A stretch of DNA of 64,000 nucleotides. It comes from Bacteroides sp. (GTDB lineage: Bacteria; Bacteroidota; Bacteroidia; Bacteroidales; UBA7960). This document shows, one piece after another, positions 19,296-28,754 of this stretch. The stretch lies in contig JAZBOS010000115.1 of NCBI GenBank assembly GCA_036351255.1, positions 67,374 through 131,373 on the forward strand, written 5' to 3'. Under the pieces are notes generated by a model, which was given only the letters and a program-made list of their open reading frames with translations, searched no databases and was not told the DNA's origin. Position numbers and translations under genes: made by a program. Within the stretch, counting starts at the first letter, position 1, and each line of letters begins with the position of its first letter.

Positions 19296-22200
19296 ATGAA
19301 GAAAACGCTTGTTTTACTGGGCCTTTTGGTCTTCATGACCTTCAATGTGCTTGGCCAGGCGAGGCAGATCACCGGTACAGTTACCGATGCTTCTGATGGC
19401 ACAACGCTCATTGGGGTAACGGTTTTGATCAAAGGCACTACCGTGGGAGCCACCACGGATCTCAATGGCAGGTACCAGATCAACGCCTCGCCCACTGATG
19501 TGCTGATTTTCCGTTTTGTAGGAATGGAAACCGTTGAAGAACCGGTTGGCGACCGAAACGTTATCAATGTAGTCCTGTCGACAGCAGCCACTACCCTGCA
19601 ACAAGTAGTGGTCACCGCCCTTGGAATCGAACGCGAGGTACGCACCCTGACCTATAACGTGCAGAATGTTGACTCGGATGACATCATGTCGTCCCGGCAG
19701 GAGAACCTTGTCAACGCACTTCAGGGCCGGGTTTCCGGGGTTCAGATCACCTCCACAGGGGGTGCTCCGGGGGCTTCTTCCGAGATTATTCTGCGCGGGG
19801 CCACCTCCGTGGACGGCGACAACCAGCCCTTATTTGTGATTGACGGGATTCCCATTTCCAATGCCTCGGTCAGAGGCACAACCAACCGTGCCGCCGACAT
19901 TAACCCCAATGACATTGAGTCAATGTCGATCCTTAAAGGTGCGGCAGCCGCTGCGTTGTACGGGATTGATGCCGCCAATGGAGCCATTATCATCACCACC
20001 AAGCGGGGCAAGGAGGGTGCTGTTTCGGTAGGCTTATCCACCTCCACAACCCTTTCGCAGGTCGGTCGCCTTCACGACGTGCAAAACACTTATTCTACCG
20101 GTGCTGCAGGCCTGTTCAACCCCCGAACCTTTTCACACTGGGGGCCGCCATTGCTTCGCAGCGACAATGCCTATGACAATCTAGGAAACTTTTTCGAGAC
20201 CGGTATGGCTAATAAGATCGATGCCAACGTTAGTGGGGGTACCTCAAGCATGACCTATTACATGGCGGTTTCAAGTCTGGGGGATGACGGTATGGTACCC
20301 AACACCTTTTACGGTAGAAACTCGGCCATGCTTACGGGAACCATTAAGGTTTCGCCCAAGATCTCTCTGACGACCTCTTCCAACATCATGAAAACAAACA
20401 ACCAAACCGGGATCTTCAGTGCCAGTGGTGGCTGGCTCATGAATGTGTACCGGTGGCCACGCTGGGATAACATGGTGGATTATCTGAACCCTGATGGCAG
20501 TGAACGCAATGTATGGATCCCCTTGAGCGGCAACCTGGCGGAAGCCCCAGACAATCCCATGTGGAGCGCATATCACCAGGTACGCGACGATAATGTGAGT
20601 CGTAACATCAATTCTTTTAATCTGACTTATCAGCCCCTTGACTGGCTTACTTTAAACTATACCGCTGGGCGGGACTATTTTCAACAGCATTACAAAGCTG
20701 TGAGAGAACCTGGTTCTGCAGGATCGGCAGCTTACGAGGGTGCCATCAGCGAATTTAACCGGGAGAGCGAAAAAATCACCTCAACCCTGGTTGTGACCGC
20801 CGATTATGATTTTACAGAAAAATTTCGGGTGACTGCTCTTGCAGGACACAACCTGCAATCTGATTTTGGCCGCAACACTTTCGTAGAAGGAGAACGTTTC
20901 CGGAATCCCACGCTGCACTCTATCAACAACTTACGGGAAGTGCGCAATAGCCAGTCGACAGCCAATCGCAGGATCATTGGCGTTTTTGGAGACCTAACCA
21001 TCGATTACGGCCGCTTCATCGTATTGGGGGTTACCGGAAGGAATGACTGGTCTTCCACGCTGCCCCTTGCCAATCGTTCTTTCTTTTATCCTTCTTACAG
21101 TGCGGCTTTTATCTTTAGCGAATTGCTTGACGGACAGATGGCCAAGATTTTCTCCTTTGCCAAGATCAGAGCCAGCTATGCACAGGTGGGTAAGGATGCA
21201 CCGCCGCACCGTTTGACCCAAACCCTTGAACAGTTTTATGGCATTGGAAGTGGCTGGAAAAATGGCGCATTTGCAGGAAACCCTATCCTAAAACCTGAGA
21301 TTACCAGGGAATTTGAACTGGGTACCGACCTCCGATTATTGAATGGTTTGTTTACCATTGACTTCACCTATTATGAACGGGTATCGAACGACCAGATCAT
21401 TCAACCCAGGGTAACCCCTGTGACCGGGGCTATTCTGCAAACCGTCAATTCAGGCTCAGTTGAAAACAAGGGAATTGAGCTATTGGTAGGCACGCGAATT
21501 CTCAGAACGGAAGATTTAAACTGGGAGCTTACCCTGAATGGTTTTGGGAACCGCTCAAAACTCACTAAATTGTTCGGTGACCTGGTTGAGTTCCCTGTTA
21601 CCTACGGACAGGTTTCTTCACAGGCTATCGCCAGTTCCTGGTTGGGTGAAGCGCTGTTTGGCATTGTTGGCACCGATTACAAACGGAATGAAGCCGGACA
21701 GGTGATCGTGGATGAAGATGGTTACCCACTCATCGATTCACAGAAAAGATATATTGGAAACCGTGAACCCAAGCTTTATTATGGCTTCACGAATGATTTT
21801 CGTTACAAGAATCTTGAATTTTCTTTTCTGATCGATGGGGCTTACGGTGCACAGTTACTCAATGCTACCAGCCAGTTCCTGATATCCAGCGGAAATCATG
21901 CAATGATGGAAGAATACCGTAACCAGGAATTTGTATTCGACGGAGTTGTGGAGATGCCAGATGGCTCGTACGCTGCGAATACCCAACCCATTGTCCTAAA
22001 CCAAACCTTCTTCAACAATTATTACATTCTTGCCGGGACCAATTTCGTGGAGGAGGTCGCCTGGGTGCGCCTTCGCAACATAAACCTTGCATACTACTTG
22101 CCGCAAAAATTGCTTTCACGTATACGCATACAGGAGGCCAATCTAAGTGTAAACTTCCAAAACCTCTGGTTGCTGACCAATTATTCTGGCGGTGACCCCG

Positions 22201-22316
22201 AAGTAAATAACGCAGGCCCCGGTGGAGGAGCCAGTGGTGCTGGCACCATGGGGGTTGATTATTTCCAGGTGCCTCTCCGCAAAGCTGTTACCCTTGGTTT
22301 AAACCTTAAATTCTAA
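19296..22316 (+). CDS. SusC/RagA-family TonB-dependent outer membrane transporter
   Basis: 1006 residues. Signal peptide (MKKTLVLLGLLVFMTFNVLG), a carboxypeptidase-D-like domain at ~25-100 (ITGTVTDASDGTTLIGVTV), then the plug (LVNALQGRVSGVQIT, FVIDGIPISN, SILKGAAAAALYG, GAIIITTKRGK) and a ~750-residue beta-barrel ending in the aromatic VTLGLNLKF. SusC proteins import oligomers bound by their SusD partner, which here starts 6 nt after the stop. Placement behind murK-murQ suggests a wall-derived disaccharide, glycan or muropeptide as cargo. That is inference; SusC sequence alone does not reveal substrate. Its position behind murQ makes AmpG the likely inner-membrane route. Confidence 0.93.
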   Translation: MKKTLVLLGLLVFMTFNVLGQARQITGTVTDASDGTTLIGVTVLIKGTTVGATTDLNGRYQINASPTDVLIFRFVGMETVEEPVGDRNVINVVLSTAATTLQQVVVTALGIEREVRTLTYNVQNVDSDDIMSSRQENLVNALQGRVSGVQITSTGGAPGASSEIILRGATSVDGDNQPLFVIDGIPISNASVRGTTNRAADINPNDIESMSILKGAAAAALYGIDAANGAIIITTKRGKEGAVSVGLSTSTTLSQVGRLHDVQNTYSTGAAGLFNPRTFSHWGPPLLRSDNAYDNLGNFFETGMANKIDANVSGGTSSMTYYMAVSSLGDDGMVPNTFYGRNSAMLTGTIKVSPKISLTTSSNIMKTNNQTGIFSASGGWLMNVYRWPRWDNMVDYLNPDGSERNVWIPLSGNLAEAPDNPMWSAYHQVRDDNVSRNINSFNLTYQPLDWLTLNYTAGRDYFQQHYKAVREPGSAGSAAYEGAISEFNRESEKITSTLVVTADYDFTEKFRVTALAGHNLQSDFGRNTFVEGERFRNPTLHSINNLREVRNSQSTANRRIIGVFGDLTIDYGRFIVLGVTGRNDWSSTLPLANRSFFYPSYSAAFIFSELLDGQMAKIFSFAKIRASYAQVGKDAPPHRLTQTLEQFYGIGSGWKNGAFAGNPILKPEITREFELGTDLRLLNGLFTIDFTYYERVSNDQIIQPRVTPVTGAILQTVNSGSVENKGIELLVGTRILRTEDLNWELTLNGFGNRSKLTKLFGDLVEFPVTYGQVSSQAIASSWLGEALFGIVGTDYKRNEAGQVIVDEDGYPLIDSQKRYIGNREPKLYYGFTNDFRYKNLEFSFLIDGAYGAQLLNATSQFLISSGNHAMMEEYRNQEFVFDGVVEMPDGSYAANTQPIVLNQTFFNNYYILAGTNFVEEVAWVRLRNINLAYYLPQKLLSRIRIQEANLSVNFQNLWLLTNYSGGDPEVNNAGPGGGASGAGTMGVDYFQVPLRKAVTLGLNLKF

Positions 22317-22321
22317 CCACC

Positions 22322-23803
22322 ATGAAGAAATATATAATCCTCTTTTTAAGCGCTTTTATCTTCTGGGGGTGTGAAGACTACCTGGATGTAAATACTTCGC
22401 TCGACAGCGATGAAACCACAACACCCAACTACATGCTCCCTGCTGTCCTCGGCAATATGGCATACGCCCACTACGCACACGGGGAAACAACAGCCTATAT
22501 CACCCAGTATGTTACCACCGAATACGGGACCCATGCTGTGAAAGACCGCTGGGATTACCGGGGTGTACTGAGGGTAAACGCCTGGCGAAGACACTATTTT
22601 GATGTTGCCGGGAATGCCAATAAAATGATTCTTTTCGCTGAGGAAGAAGGTTCGAACAACTATGAAGGTGTTGGAAAGATCATGATGGCGTTCTCTTTTC
22701 TGACGGCCACCGATCTTTTTGGTGACATGCCTGTTTTGGATGCTTTTTCAGGAAACTATAACCCAAGATACAATGCCCAGGACACCGTTTACATGGAGGT
22801 GGCAAGATGGCTGGCCGAAGGCCTCGAGGACCTGAATCAGGCAACAATAGAAAACAGGACCATGACCAGCACGGAAGACCACATTTATGGAGGCAACCTG
22901 ACAAACTGGAAGGCTTTTGCCCATGCCATTCGGGCCCGTATGCTGCTGCATACCGCAAACTTCCAGGGTGGTTACCAGGCCGTACTCGACGCCGTTGATC
23001 AAGCCAAGGCAGGATGGAGTGAACCATTGTATGCCTTCCCTGACGAACCCGCCAACGACTGGGAGATCAACTTGTGGGGACCCTCAAGGGCTAACCCGCA
23101 ATGGGACTTTGCCGACATCAGGAACATGCTCACCAACTCTGTTCATACCGACTTTTTTATGAATGCTATGAATTTGTCGGGTGAGATTGACCCTCGCTTA
23201 TACGAACTGACCACGCCGGGGGATAACGGAAATTATTTGTCCATTCCTGCAAGTGCAGGCATTGGGGCCCTGGATATGGATGACTTTGCCGTTCTTTACG
23301 ATGGTTACTGGACCCGGGATAACTCACCCCTGATCTTTATTACCGATGAAGAACTATATTTCATTGAATCAGAAGCCGCCTTTTATCTGAATGATAAAGG
23401 CCGTGCCTGGCAGGCCTACCTCGATGGCATTCAAAGGAACTTTAACCGCTTAGGCATTCCGGATGCTTATGATGCTTACCGCAATTCACCAGCTGTTGCC
23501 CAGAGTGCCAATGAGCTGGAGATTTCCGACATCATGATGCAAAAGTATATTGCCTTGTATTTTCAGCCCGAAATATGGGTGGATATGCGCCGGTACAAAT
23601 ACTCAAACCAAGCCTATCCCCAATTACAGTATCCTGAAAACGCCCTTGAACTTTACAATGGGGCATGGATACAACGCTTGCCTTATGACCCTCAGACCGA
23701 ATACATATACAATCCCAATGAGATTGAACGTCTCGGTGCCAGGGAAGACCTTTGGGTGGTTACTCCTTTTTGGTGGGCCGTAAATTCAACATTGTCGAAC
23801 TAA
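22322..23803 (+). CDS. SusD/RagB-family nutrient-binding outer membrane lipoprotein
   Basis: 493 residues with a lipoprotein signal (lipobox FIFWGC, Cys17) and the usual early SusD segment CEDYLDVN. The rest is mainly helical with TPR-like parts (GVGKIMMAFSFLTATDLFGDMP, NLTNWKAFAHAIRARMLLH) and the C-terminal QKYIALYFQPEIWVDMRRYKY typical of the SusD-like group named nutrient-binding lipoproteins. It forms the lid of the upstream SusC transporter; only 5 nt separate the genes. Ligand unknown; muropeptide or denuded glycan is suggested by neighbours. Confidence 0.93.
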   Translation: MKKYIILFLSAFIFWGCEDYLDVNTSLDSDETTTPNYMLPAVLGNMAYAHYAHGETTAYITQYVTTEYGTHAVKDRWDYRGVLRVNAWRRHYFDVAGNANKMILFAEEEGSNNYEGVGKIMMAFSFLTATDLFGDMPVLDAFSGNYNPRYNAQDTVYMEVARWLAEGLEDLNQATIENRTMTSTEDHIYGGNLTNWKAFAHAIRARMLLHTANFQGGYQAVLDAVDQAKAGWSEPLYAFPDEPANDWEINLWGPSRANPQWDFADIRNMLTNSVHTDFFMNAMNLSGEIDPRLYELTTPGDNGNYLSIPASAGIGALDMDDFAVLYDGYWTRDNSPLIFITDEELYFIESEAAFYLNDKGRAWQAYLDGIQRNFNRLGIPDAYDAYRNSPAVAQSANELEISDIMMQKYIALYFQPEIWVDMRRYKYSNQAYPQLQYPENALELYNGAWIQRLPYDPQTEYIYNPNEIERLGAREDLWVVTPFWWAVNSTLSN

Positions 23804-23816
23804 CAAACGCTTTACA

Positions 23817-24605
23817 ATGAAGACGTTAAGAAATATCATTTTAATTTTCGTGCTTGGAATGGGTTTGATAGCCTGCGAAAAGAATGATCCTATCGCCGAT
23901 CAGGGCTCGCTTACGGGTAATATGACCCCTTTTAATTTGCTGGCGCAGATGCCCGATGCCAAAGTGAACGACACCCTGGTGCTGCGCACTGTTTGCTGGT
24001 CCATCAATGACGATATTGAAGAAGTATCCTTTTTCTACCAGGGTTATAAATTGAAAAACTATTCCATAACGATGGGAATGGTTGTCAACGATGAACCAGT
24101 GGAACTTTCAGCAGAACACAAACCGGATACCATTTTTATTGAGAATACCCTGATAAAAAGTTATCCGGAAGAAGGCACTTCCCTCAATGCATTTTACCAA
24201 ACCATTGAAAATGCTTATGTCATTGAGCATCCCTTTATAGTGCCTGGTGATTTTACGCTTTATAACCTGGAAGACTCGGAGGTGGTAGATGAGATGTCGC
24301 AGGAAACCTTCGATATTCTTGTTGCCGAACTCAGTTTGCAAATGAACCGCGCCATTGTGCTGATGCTTTTCCCTTCTGCCCCGGCAAGTTGCTTTGAGTT
24401 TGACCAGCAAGGCTTCTATACTGGCAACCTGACCGAAGCGGGATTTACCTTCGTTCAGGAAAACATGACCCGGGAGTTGCTGATCGAATATCTGTCAGAA
24501 GCAAGTTTGGAAGATACTACCAGAGGGACCATCGAATCGGTTGCCACTGTAGCAGAAACCAATGCGAGTGCCACATCAGCGCGCAATTTTAAGATCCTTA
24601 AGTAA
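23817..24605 (+). CDS. Lipoprotein of unknown function in the SusCD operon
   Basis: 262 residues, lipoprotein signal with lipobox MGLIAC (Cys about residue 21) followed by EKNDPIADQGS. I do not recognise a family. The sequence is mixed alpha/beta, acidic, with a Thr/Ser/Ala-rich tail. It lies 13 nt after the susD-like gene and 17 nt before another lipoprotein gene, the position where PULs usually carry surface glycan-binding proteins. A surface binding role is therefore plausible but not shown. Confidence 0.7.
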   Translation: MKTLRNIILIFVLGMGLIACEKNDPIADQGSLTGNMTPFNLLAQMPDAKVNDTLVLRTVCWSINDDIEEVSFFYQGYKLKNYSITMGMVVNDEPVELSAEHKPDTIFIENTLIKSYPEEGTSLNAFYQTIENAYVIEHPFIVPGDFTLYNLEDSEVVDEMSQETFDILVAELSLQMNRAIVLMLFPSAPASCFEFDQQGFYTGNLTEAGFTFVQENMTRELLIEYLSEASLEDTTRGTIESVATVAETNASATSARNFKILK

Positions 24606-24622
24606 TTAAAAAAAATGCAAAT

Positions 24623-26221
24623 ATGAACCCGAAAAATTTTGTAAAAATCTTCCTTGCCCTTGGATCCCTGGCCTTGTTTATAGTGGCCTGCGACAAGGAA
24701 GAGGAAAAAGTATGGGGAGAGGTAACAACCTATTTCACCATTCAGGACGCTGACAACCTGTTTGCACCTGCCACTGTGCAGTTTATCAATGGCTCAAAGA
24801 ATGCGGAAGCCTTTCATTGGACCTTTCCGGGTGGACGCATTGTGTCGAACGGAGAGGTGACTGAAGACAGCACTTCAACGGCTATTCAGCCCGAAGGTGT
24901 TTATTACGCATGGCCAGGGGAATATTCAGCTACCCTGAAAATTACTGCTGATGGGGAGGAAACCACCCATACCAAGCAGTTCGCTGTCGTCAAACCCCAG
25001 CCAAATATCCTGTATGAACCCACCGGTATTGTCTATGACGATATAGTGACATTCTGGGTTGAGTATTTTCAATATCCTCAGTTGATGGATCAGGTGACCT
25101 ATGCCTGGGACTTCGGCAACGGGGAAACCTCAACGGAAGCCATGCCGCAAACCAGTTTTAACCCTCCTGGAGATTATACTGTTACCTTGGAATTGTTTGA
25201 TGGCATGGAAACCCTGACCGCCAGCAAGACCATCAATGTACAGGCCGAGATTGCCAAGACCCTTTATGTAACCAACGCTATTGACCAGCGACTTTACAAA
25301 AAAATGCTGTATACCGGGGCCGTGGCTCCCGAAGAAGAACTCCCTGTCGATGTGGGTCTGCATCCCCTGTCGGTAAGCATCTTCCAGGAACGGATCATCG
25401 TTTCTGTTGCTGGCGATAATATTCGCTTTTCAGCCGCCGGGACTCCACCCGACGGTTACATCTTCACCACTAATCTGCAGGGTGGAAACCGTTATACCAT
25501 AACATCACCCAGTTTGCTGGAGCAGACCTATATTGACGATCCATTCGTTTCGACTGTGGATGAAAATGGCTTTGTTTACTGGCTTGATCGTTTCCAGGGC
25601 GTTCGGCGCATTCATTATTCAGAGACCAACGGTGAATACCCCAGCCCCTATGTCTGGGCTGTTGCTGCTGAAATGGCCGAGATTCTTGGTGTTTCAAGTA
25701 CTTATGGATGGACCGATGGTACAGTACGTATCGAAAATAACGAGATCTGGTACAGCAAGCATGGAACAGGCCAGGGCCTGTACCGCTTTACCCTCCTTGG
25801 AGCGTTTATCGCCAAAATCGACAACCTTTACCCCCTTAAGATCAGGACCTTCGAAGTGGACAATGAAAACCAGAAAATATACTTCGCTGTCAACAACGCC
25901 AGCGGTGGTTACGATCCTGGCTTGTATGTCTGCGAGATTGATGGCTCAAACATTCAATTGATTGATGACCTTGAAGGCTTTTCCATGCAAGGGGGAGAGG
26001 CGGAAAGGACCTATGTCACAAGTATTGTCGTTGACAGCGAGGGCGGATATATCTACTATCCATTCCGTCACCAAGACGATGTGAATACTGCCGGAGAAAT
26101 TGTCGGCGATGGATCTCTGTCAGGCGTTAAGCGTTATAAAATGGACGGTAGCGAAGAACCCGAATTTTATGTCACTGGCCTGATTCCCTATGGCATTGGC
26201 ATTGACCATGTAAAAAGATAA
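24623..26221 (+). CDS. PKD-domain lipoprotein with beta-propeller-like C-terminal region
   Basis: 532 residues. Lipobox LFIVAC puts the lipidated Cys near residue 23. Two PKD-like domains follow (FHWTFPGGRIV near 60-110, then YAWDFGNGETSTEA and GDYTVTLELFDG near 160-200). From ~210 the repeats KTLYVTNAIDQRLYK, ITSPSLLEQTYIDDPF, TFEVDNENQKIYFAVN and VDSEGGYIYYPF suggest a YncE/DUF5050-like beta-propeller. PKD domains in PUL lipoproteins often serve as spacers that hold a binding domain away from the membrane. Likely a surface glycan-binding protein for the SusCD system, with the ligand unknown. Confidence 0.75.
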   Translation: MNPKNFVKIFLALGSLALFIVACDKEEEKVWGEVTTYFTIQDADNLFAPATVQFINGSKNAEAFHWTFPGGRIVSNGEVTEDSTSTAIQPEGVYYAWPGEYSATLKITADGEETTHTKQFAVVKPQPNILYEPTGIVYDDIVTFWVEYFQYPQLMDQVTYAWDFGNGETSTEAMPQTSFNPPGDYTVTLELFDGMETLTASKTINVQAEIAKTLYVTNAIDQRLYKKMLYTGAVAPEEELPVDVGLHPLSVSIFQERIIVSVAGDNIRFSAAGTPPDGYIFTTNLQGGNRYTITSPSLLEQTYIDDPFVSTVDENGFVYWLDRFQGVRRIHYSETNGEYPSPYVWAVAAEMAEILGVSSTYGWTDGTVRIENNEIWYSKHGTGQGLYRFTLLGAFIAKIDNLYPLKIRTFEVDNENQKIYFAVNNASGGYDPGLYVCEIDGSNIQLIDDLEGFSMQGGEAERTYVTSIVVDSEGGYIYYPFRHQDDVNTAGEIVGDGSLSGVKRYKMDGSEEPEFYVTGLIPYGIGIDHVKR

Positions 26222-26233
26222 ATTGCACCAAAT

Positions 26234-26266
26234 CGGGAGATGTCCGTTTCTTAACGGACACTCCCG
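26234..26266 (+). promoter_or_regulatory. Strong intra-operon RNA hairpin without T-run
   Basis: TGTCCGTT (26241-26248) pairs perfectly with AACGGACA (26253-26260) around a TCTT loop. The stem extends by CGGGAG with CTCCCG past one bulged A. It sits between the PKD lipoprotein stop and the next start (26289), and no T-tract follows. It could be an mRNA-processing or stability element separating the transport genes from the hydrolase genes, or a weak attenuator. Confidence 0.7.
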
Positions 26267-26288
26267 GTTTATTAACCAAAAACAACTT

Positions 26289-28745
26289 ATGAAGAAATTT
26301 CTACCTCTGTTTTTCATCTTTTCCTTCTCCATTTTCTTATCCACGGCGCAGCCTGGTCGCGAAATGCGCGGAACTTGGTTTACAACTGCCTGGCGCATCG
26401 ACTGGCCTCCTTTGGGAACAGCACAAACCCAGCAAAGCAAAATGGTTTCTATGTTTAACCAGTTGGAACAAGCCAATATTAACGCTGTGTTTTTGCAGGT
26501 CAGGCCTTTTGCCGATGCCTTTTACAATTCTGCTTACGAACCCTGGTCCCATATGCTTGGGTCCTCGCCAGCAGACCGGGGAGTTGATCCGGGGTATGAT
26601 CCTTTGGCATTCGCCATTAAGGAGGCCCATAAAAGGGGGATGGAACTTCATGTGTGGCTGAACCCTTATCGTTTTGAAAGTACAGCCGGAGAATTTGCCG
26701 GACGGCCTGGTGACTATTCTCAAACCCACCCCCATCTAATCATCAATTATAACAACAGAACTTATTTCGACCCGGGTCATCCGGAAACAACCCAACTGAT
26801 CAAAAACATTATTGCCGATATTATCAGCAAGTATAATATTGACGGGGTTATTTTCGACGATTATTTTTACCCGTCCAACATGCCCACCAGTTACGACCAG
26901 ACTACCTTCGATGAATTTGGCGATGAGGAATTTATCAGGCATTATTATGATGGGCCATTATTTCAAACCCTTACCCGCGGTGATTTCCGGAGAGCCTCTG
27001 TCAACAATATGATCCGTGAGGTTCACGACACCATCAAGGCAATGAATTCCAACCTTGTATTTGGCGTGAGCCCCGCAGGAATTTATACCACCAATGCATT
27101 GGTGGCCCAGTTTTACGAAACCACCCTCCCGGAGGGCATTACCGGTAACAACAACTGGGCTACCATCAATTGCGACCCCCTTGCCTGGCTAAAAGAAGGC
27201 TCCATTGATTATATCTCACCCCAGCTTTACTGGCAAATAGGCGGCAGCCAGGATTTTGTAACTCTGACCGAATGGTGGGGTTGGCAGTCTCAGCGCTATG
27301 GCAGGCATCATTATCCAAGCCTTGGCGCATACAGAATATATCCTGCAAAATTCGAAGATACTTATTCGGATTCTAAAGGTATCCATGAATTTGGCATTGG
27401 GCCAAACAACGGGAAACTTAACCCCGACAAGAACGACTGGCCAGTGACTGAAATCGGGAATCAAATCATTGCCCATCGCGAAAGCAATTTTAATGATGGG
27501 CTCGGACTTCTTTTCTATAACACGAACAGCCTGCTGAAGCCTGACAAAGACTTGGCTGGTTACCTGGCCGATGATTTATTTTCCCAAAAAACAGTCTTTC
27601 CCTTCCTGGCTTGGGTTGACAGTCCTGAGCCTGAAATACCAGGCCTACTCAATATTGGCTCCCTTGCCGAAGATCCGGATGTCGCAATCCTAAACATTGA
27701 TTCTGAAGCCGAACGATTTATTATTTACGGATGGAATGAATTGCCCCCTACCACCAAGGAAAACGGTGCTGATTTTGTCCAGGTGGCATTTAAAAATACT
27801 TTCAGCACCATTCTACACAGGAACTATCCTTATTTTGCGGTAGCTGAATTTACAGGTAACCGCAGCATTGGGCCGCAATCAGATTATGTTGAGTACTACC
27901 CCTTTAATGCTCCTTCCATCTCCTTGTTTAACGGGGCTACTGCTTGCCAGGACGATGAAATATTCTGGCCTGAAATGCCAGGAATTGGTGAATATCAGTT
28001 ATTACTCTTTTCCAATCCATTCGATGAAGTCGTGGTGTTCCAGAGCCCGGTCTTCCCGGAAAATTACTTTCCCATCAACCGCAACGTTTTTGAGGGCCAA
28101 CAATCATACTATTACCGGATCATGGCAAAGGATGGAGACGTAAGCTCCTATTCAGAAGCTGATTTTTTCCTTACAGGCTATCCCTCAACCCCTTCGGTAA
28201 ATTCCCCGGAAAATGAAGAAGAGAATGTTGCTTTCTCGGCAGTGGCGCAGTGGAGCTATCTACCCGAAGCCGATAGCTATGACCTGCAGGTAGCTCTTGA
28301 TCCGTCCTTTTCTCAAGAATCACTGGTAATAAGCGAAACCGGAATCACTCAAAATATTACAAATATTACTCTCAGTGATGGTAATACCGATCATTATTTA
28401 AGGATTGCAGGAGTAAACGAATGCGGCACCGGCATGTGGTCTCCCGTGGTTAGGTTTACCACCACTTCAGGGGTTTATGTTGAAAATCCGTCACATCAGA
28501 TTTTGGGGAATTACCCGAATCCCTCAAGCGACTTTACATTTCTGCCTTATCCCAAATCGCCGGGACAGCGCACGATTTCGTTATACAATATGAGTGGTCA
28601 GCGGGTCCTGATGCTGGAACGCAATGACGGCAATAATCTCGACGAAATTAATATCAGCGGTGTGTTGCCAGGTTTTTACACTGGTGTGGTCACCACGGCC
28701 AGCAATGCCCGGTTTACTTTCAAGTTGATCAAAATCAACCAATAA
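26289..28745 (+). CDS. GHL10-family glycosyl hydrolase (YngK/DigH-like) with T9SS sorting domain
   Basis: 818 residues from ATG 26289 (MKKFLPLFFIFSFSIFLSTA, signal peptide); the extension to 26223 passes through a hairpin and is rejected. Residues ~25-390 are the GHL10 (PF02638-type) TIM barrel: MRGTWFTTAWRIDWPP, NAVFLQVRPFADAFY, GMELHVWLNPYRFES, IDGVIFDDYFYP (candidate catalytic acids) and YISPQLYWQIG. Fibronectin-like domains and a T9SS sorting domain (LGNYPNPSSDFTFLP, FYTGVV) follow. DigH, the E. coli relative, cleaves peptide-free peptidoglycan glycans. With two amidases nearby that would create such denuded strands, this is a fitting partner. Substrate here is inferred. Confidence 0.85.
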   Translation: MKKFLPLFFIFSFSIFLSTAQPGREMRGTWFTTAWRIDWPPLGTAQTQQSKMVSMFNQLEQANINAVFLQVRPFADAFYNSAYEPWSHMLGSSPADRGVDPGYDPLAFAIKEAHKRGMELHVWLNPYRFESTAGEFAGRPGDYSQTHPHLIINYNNRTYFDPGHPETTQLIKNIIADIISKYNIDGVIFDDYFYPSNMPTSYDQTTFDEFGDEEFIRHYYDGPLFQTLTRGDFRRASVNNMIREVHDTIKAMNSNLVFGVSPAGIYTTNALVAQFYETTLPEGITGNNNWATINCDPLAWLKEGSIDYISPQLYWQIGGSQDFVTLTEWWGWQSQRYGRHHYPSLGAYRIYPAKFEDTYSDSKGIHEFGIGPNNGKLNPDKNDWPVTEIGNQIIAHRESNFNDGLGLLFYNTNSLLKPDKDLAGYLADDLFSQKTVFPFLAWVDSPEPEIPGLLNIGSLAEDPDVAILNIDSEAERFIIYGWNELPPTTKENGADFVQVAFKNTFSTILHRNYPYFAVAEFTGNRSIGPQSDYVEYYPFNAPSISLFNGATACQDDEIFWPEMPGIGEYQLLLFSNPFDEVVVFQSPVFPENYFPINRNVFEGQQSYYYRIMAKDGDVSSYSEADFFLTGYPSTPSVNSPENEEENVAFSAVAQWSYLPEADSYDLQVALDPSFSQESLVISETGITQNITNITLSDGNTDHYLRIAGVNECGTGMWSPVVRFTTTSGVYVENPSHQILGNYPNPSSDFTFLPYPKSPGQRTISLYNMSGQRVLMLERNDGNNLDEINISGVLPGFYTGVVTTASNARFTFKLIKINQ

Positions 28746-28754
28746 TATATTGTC

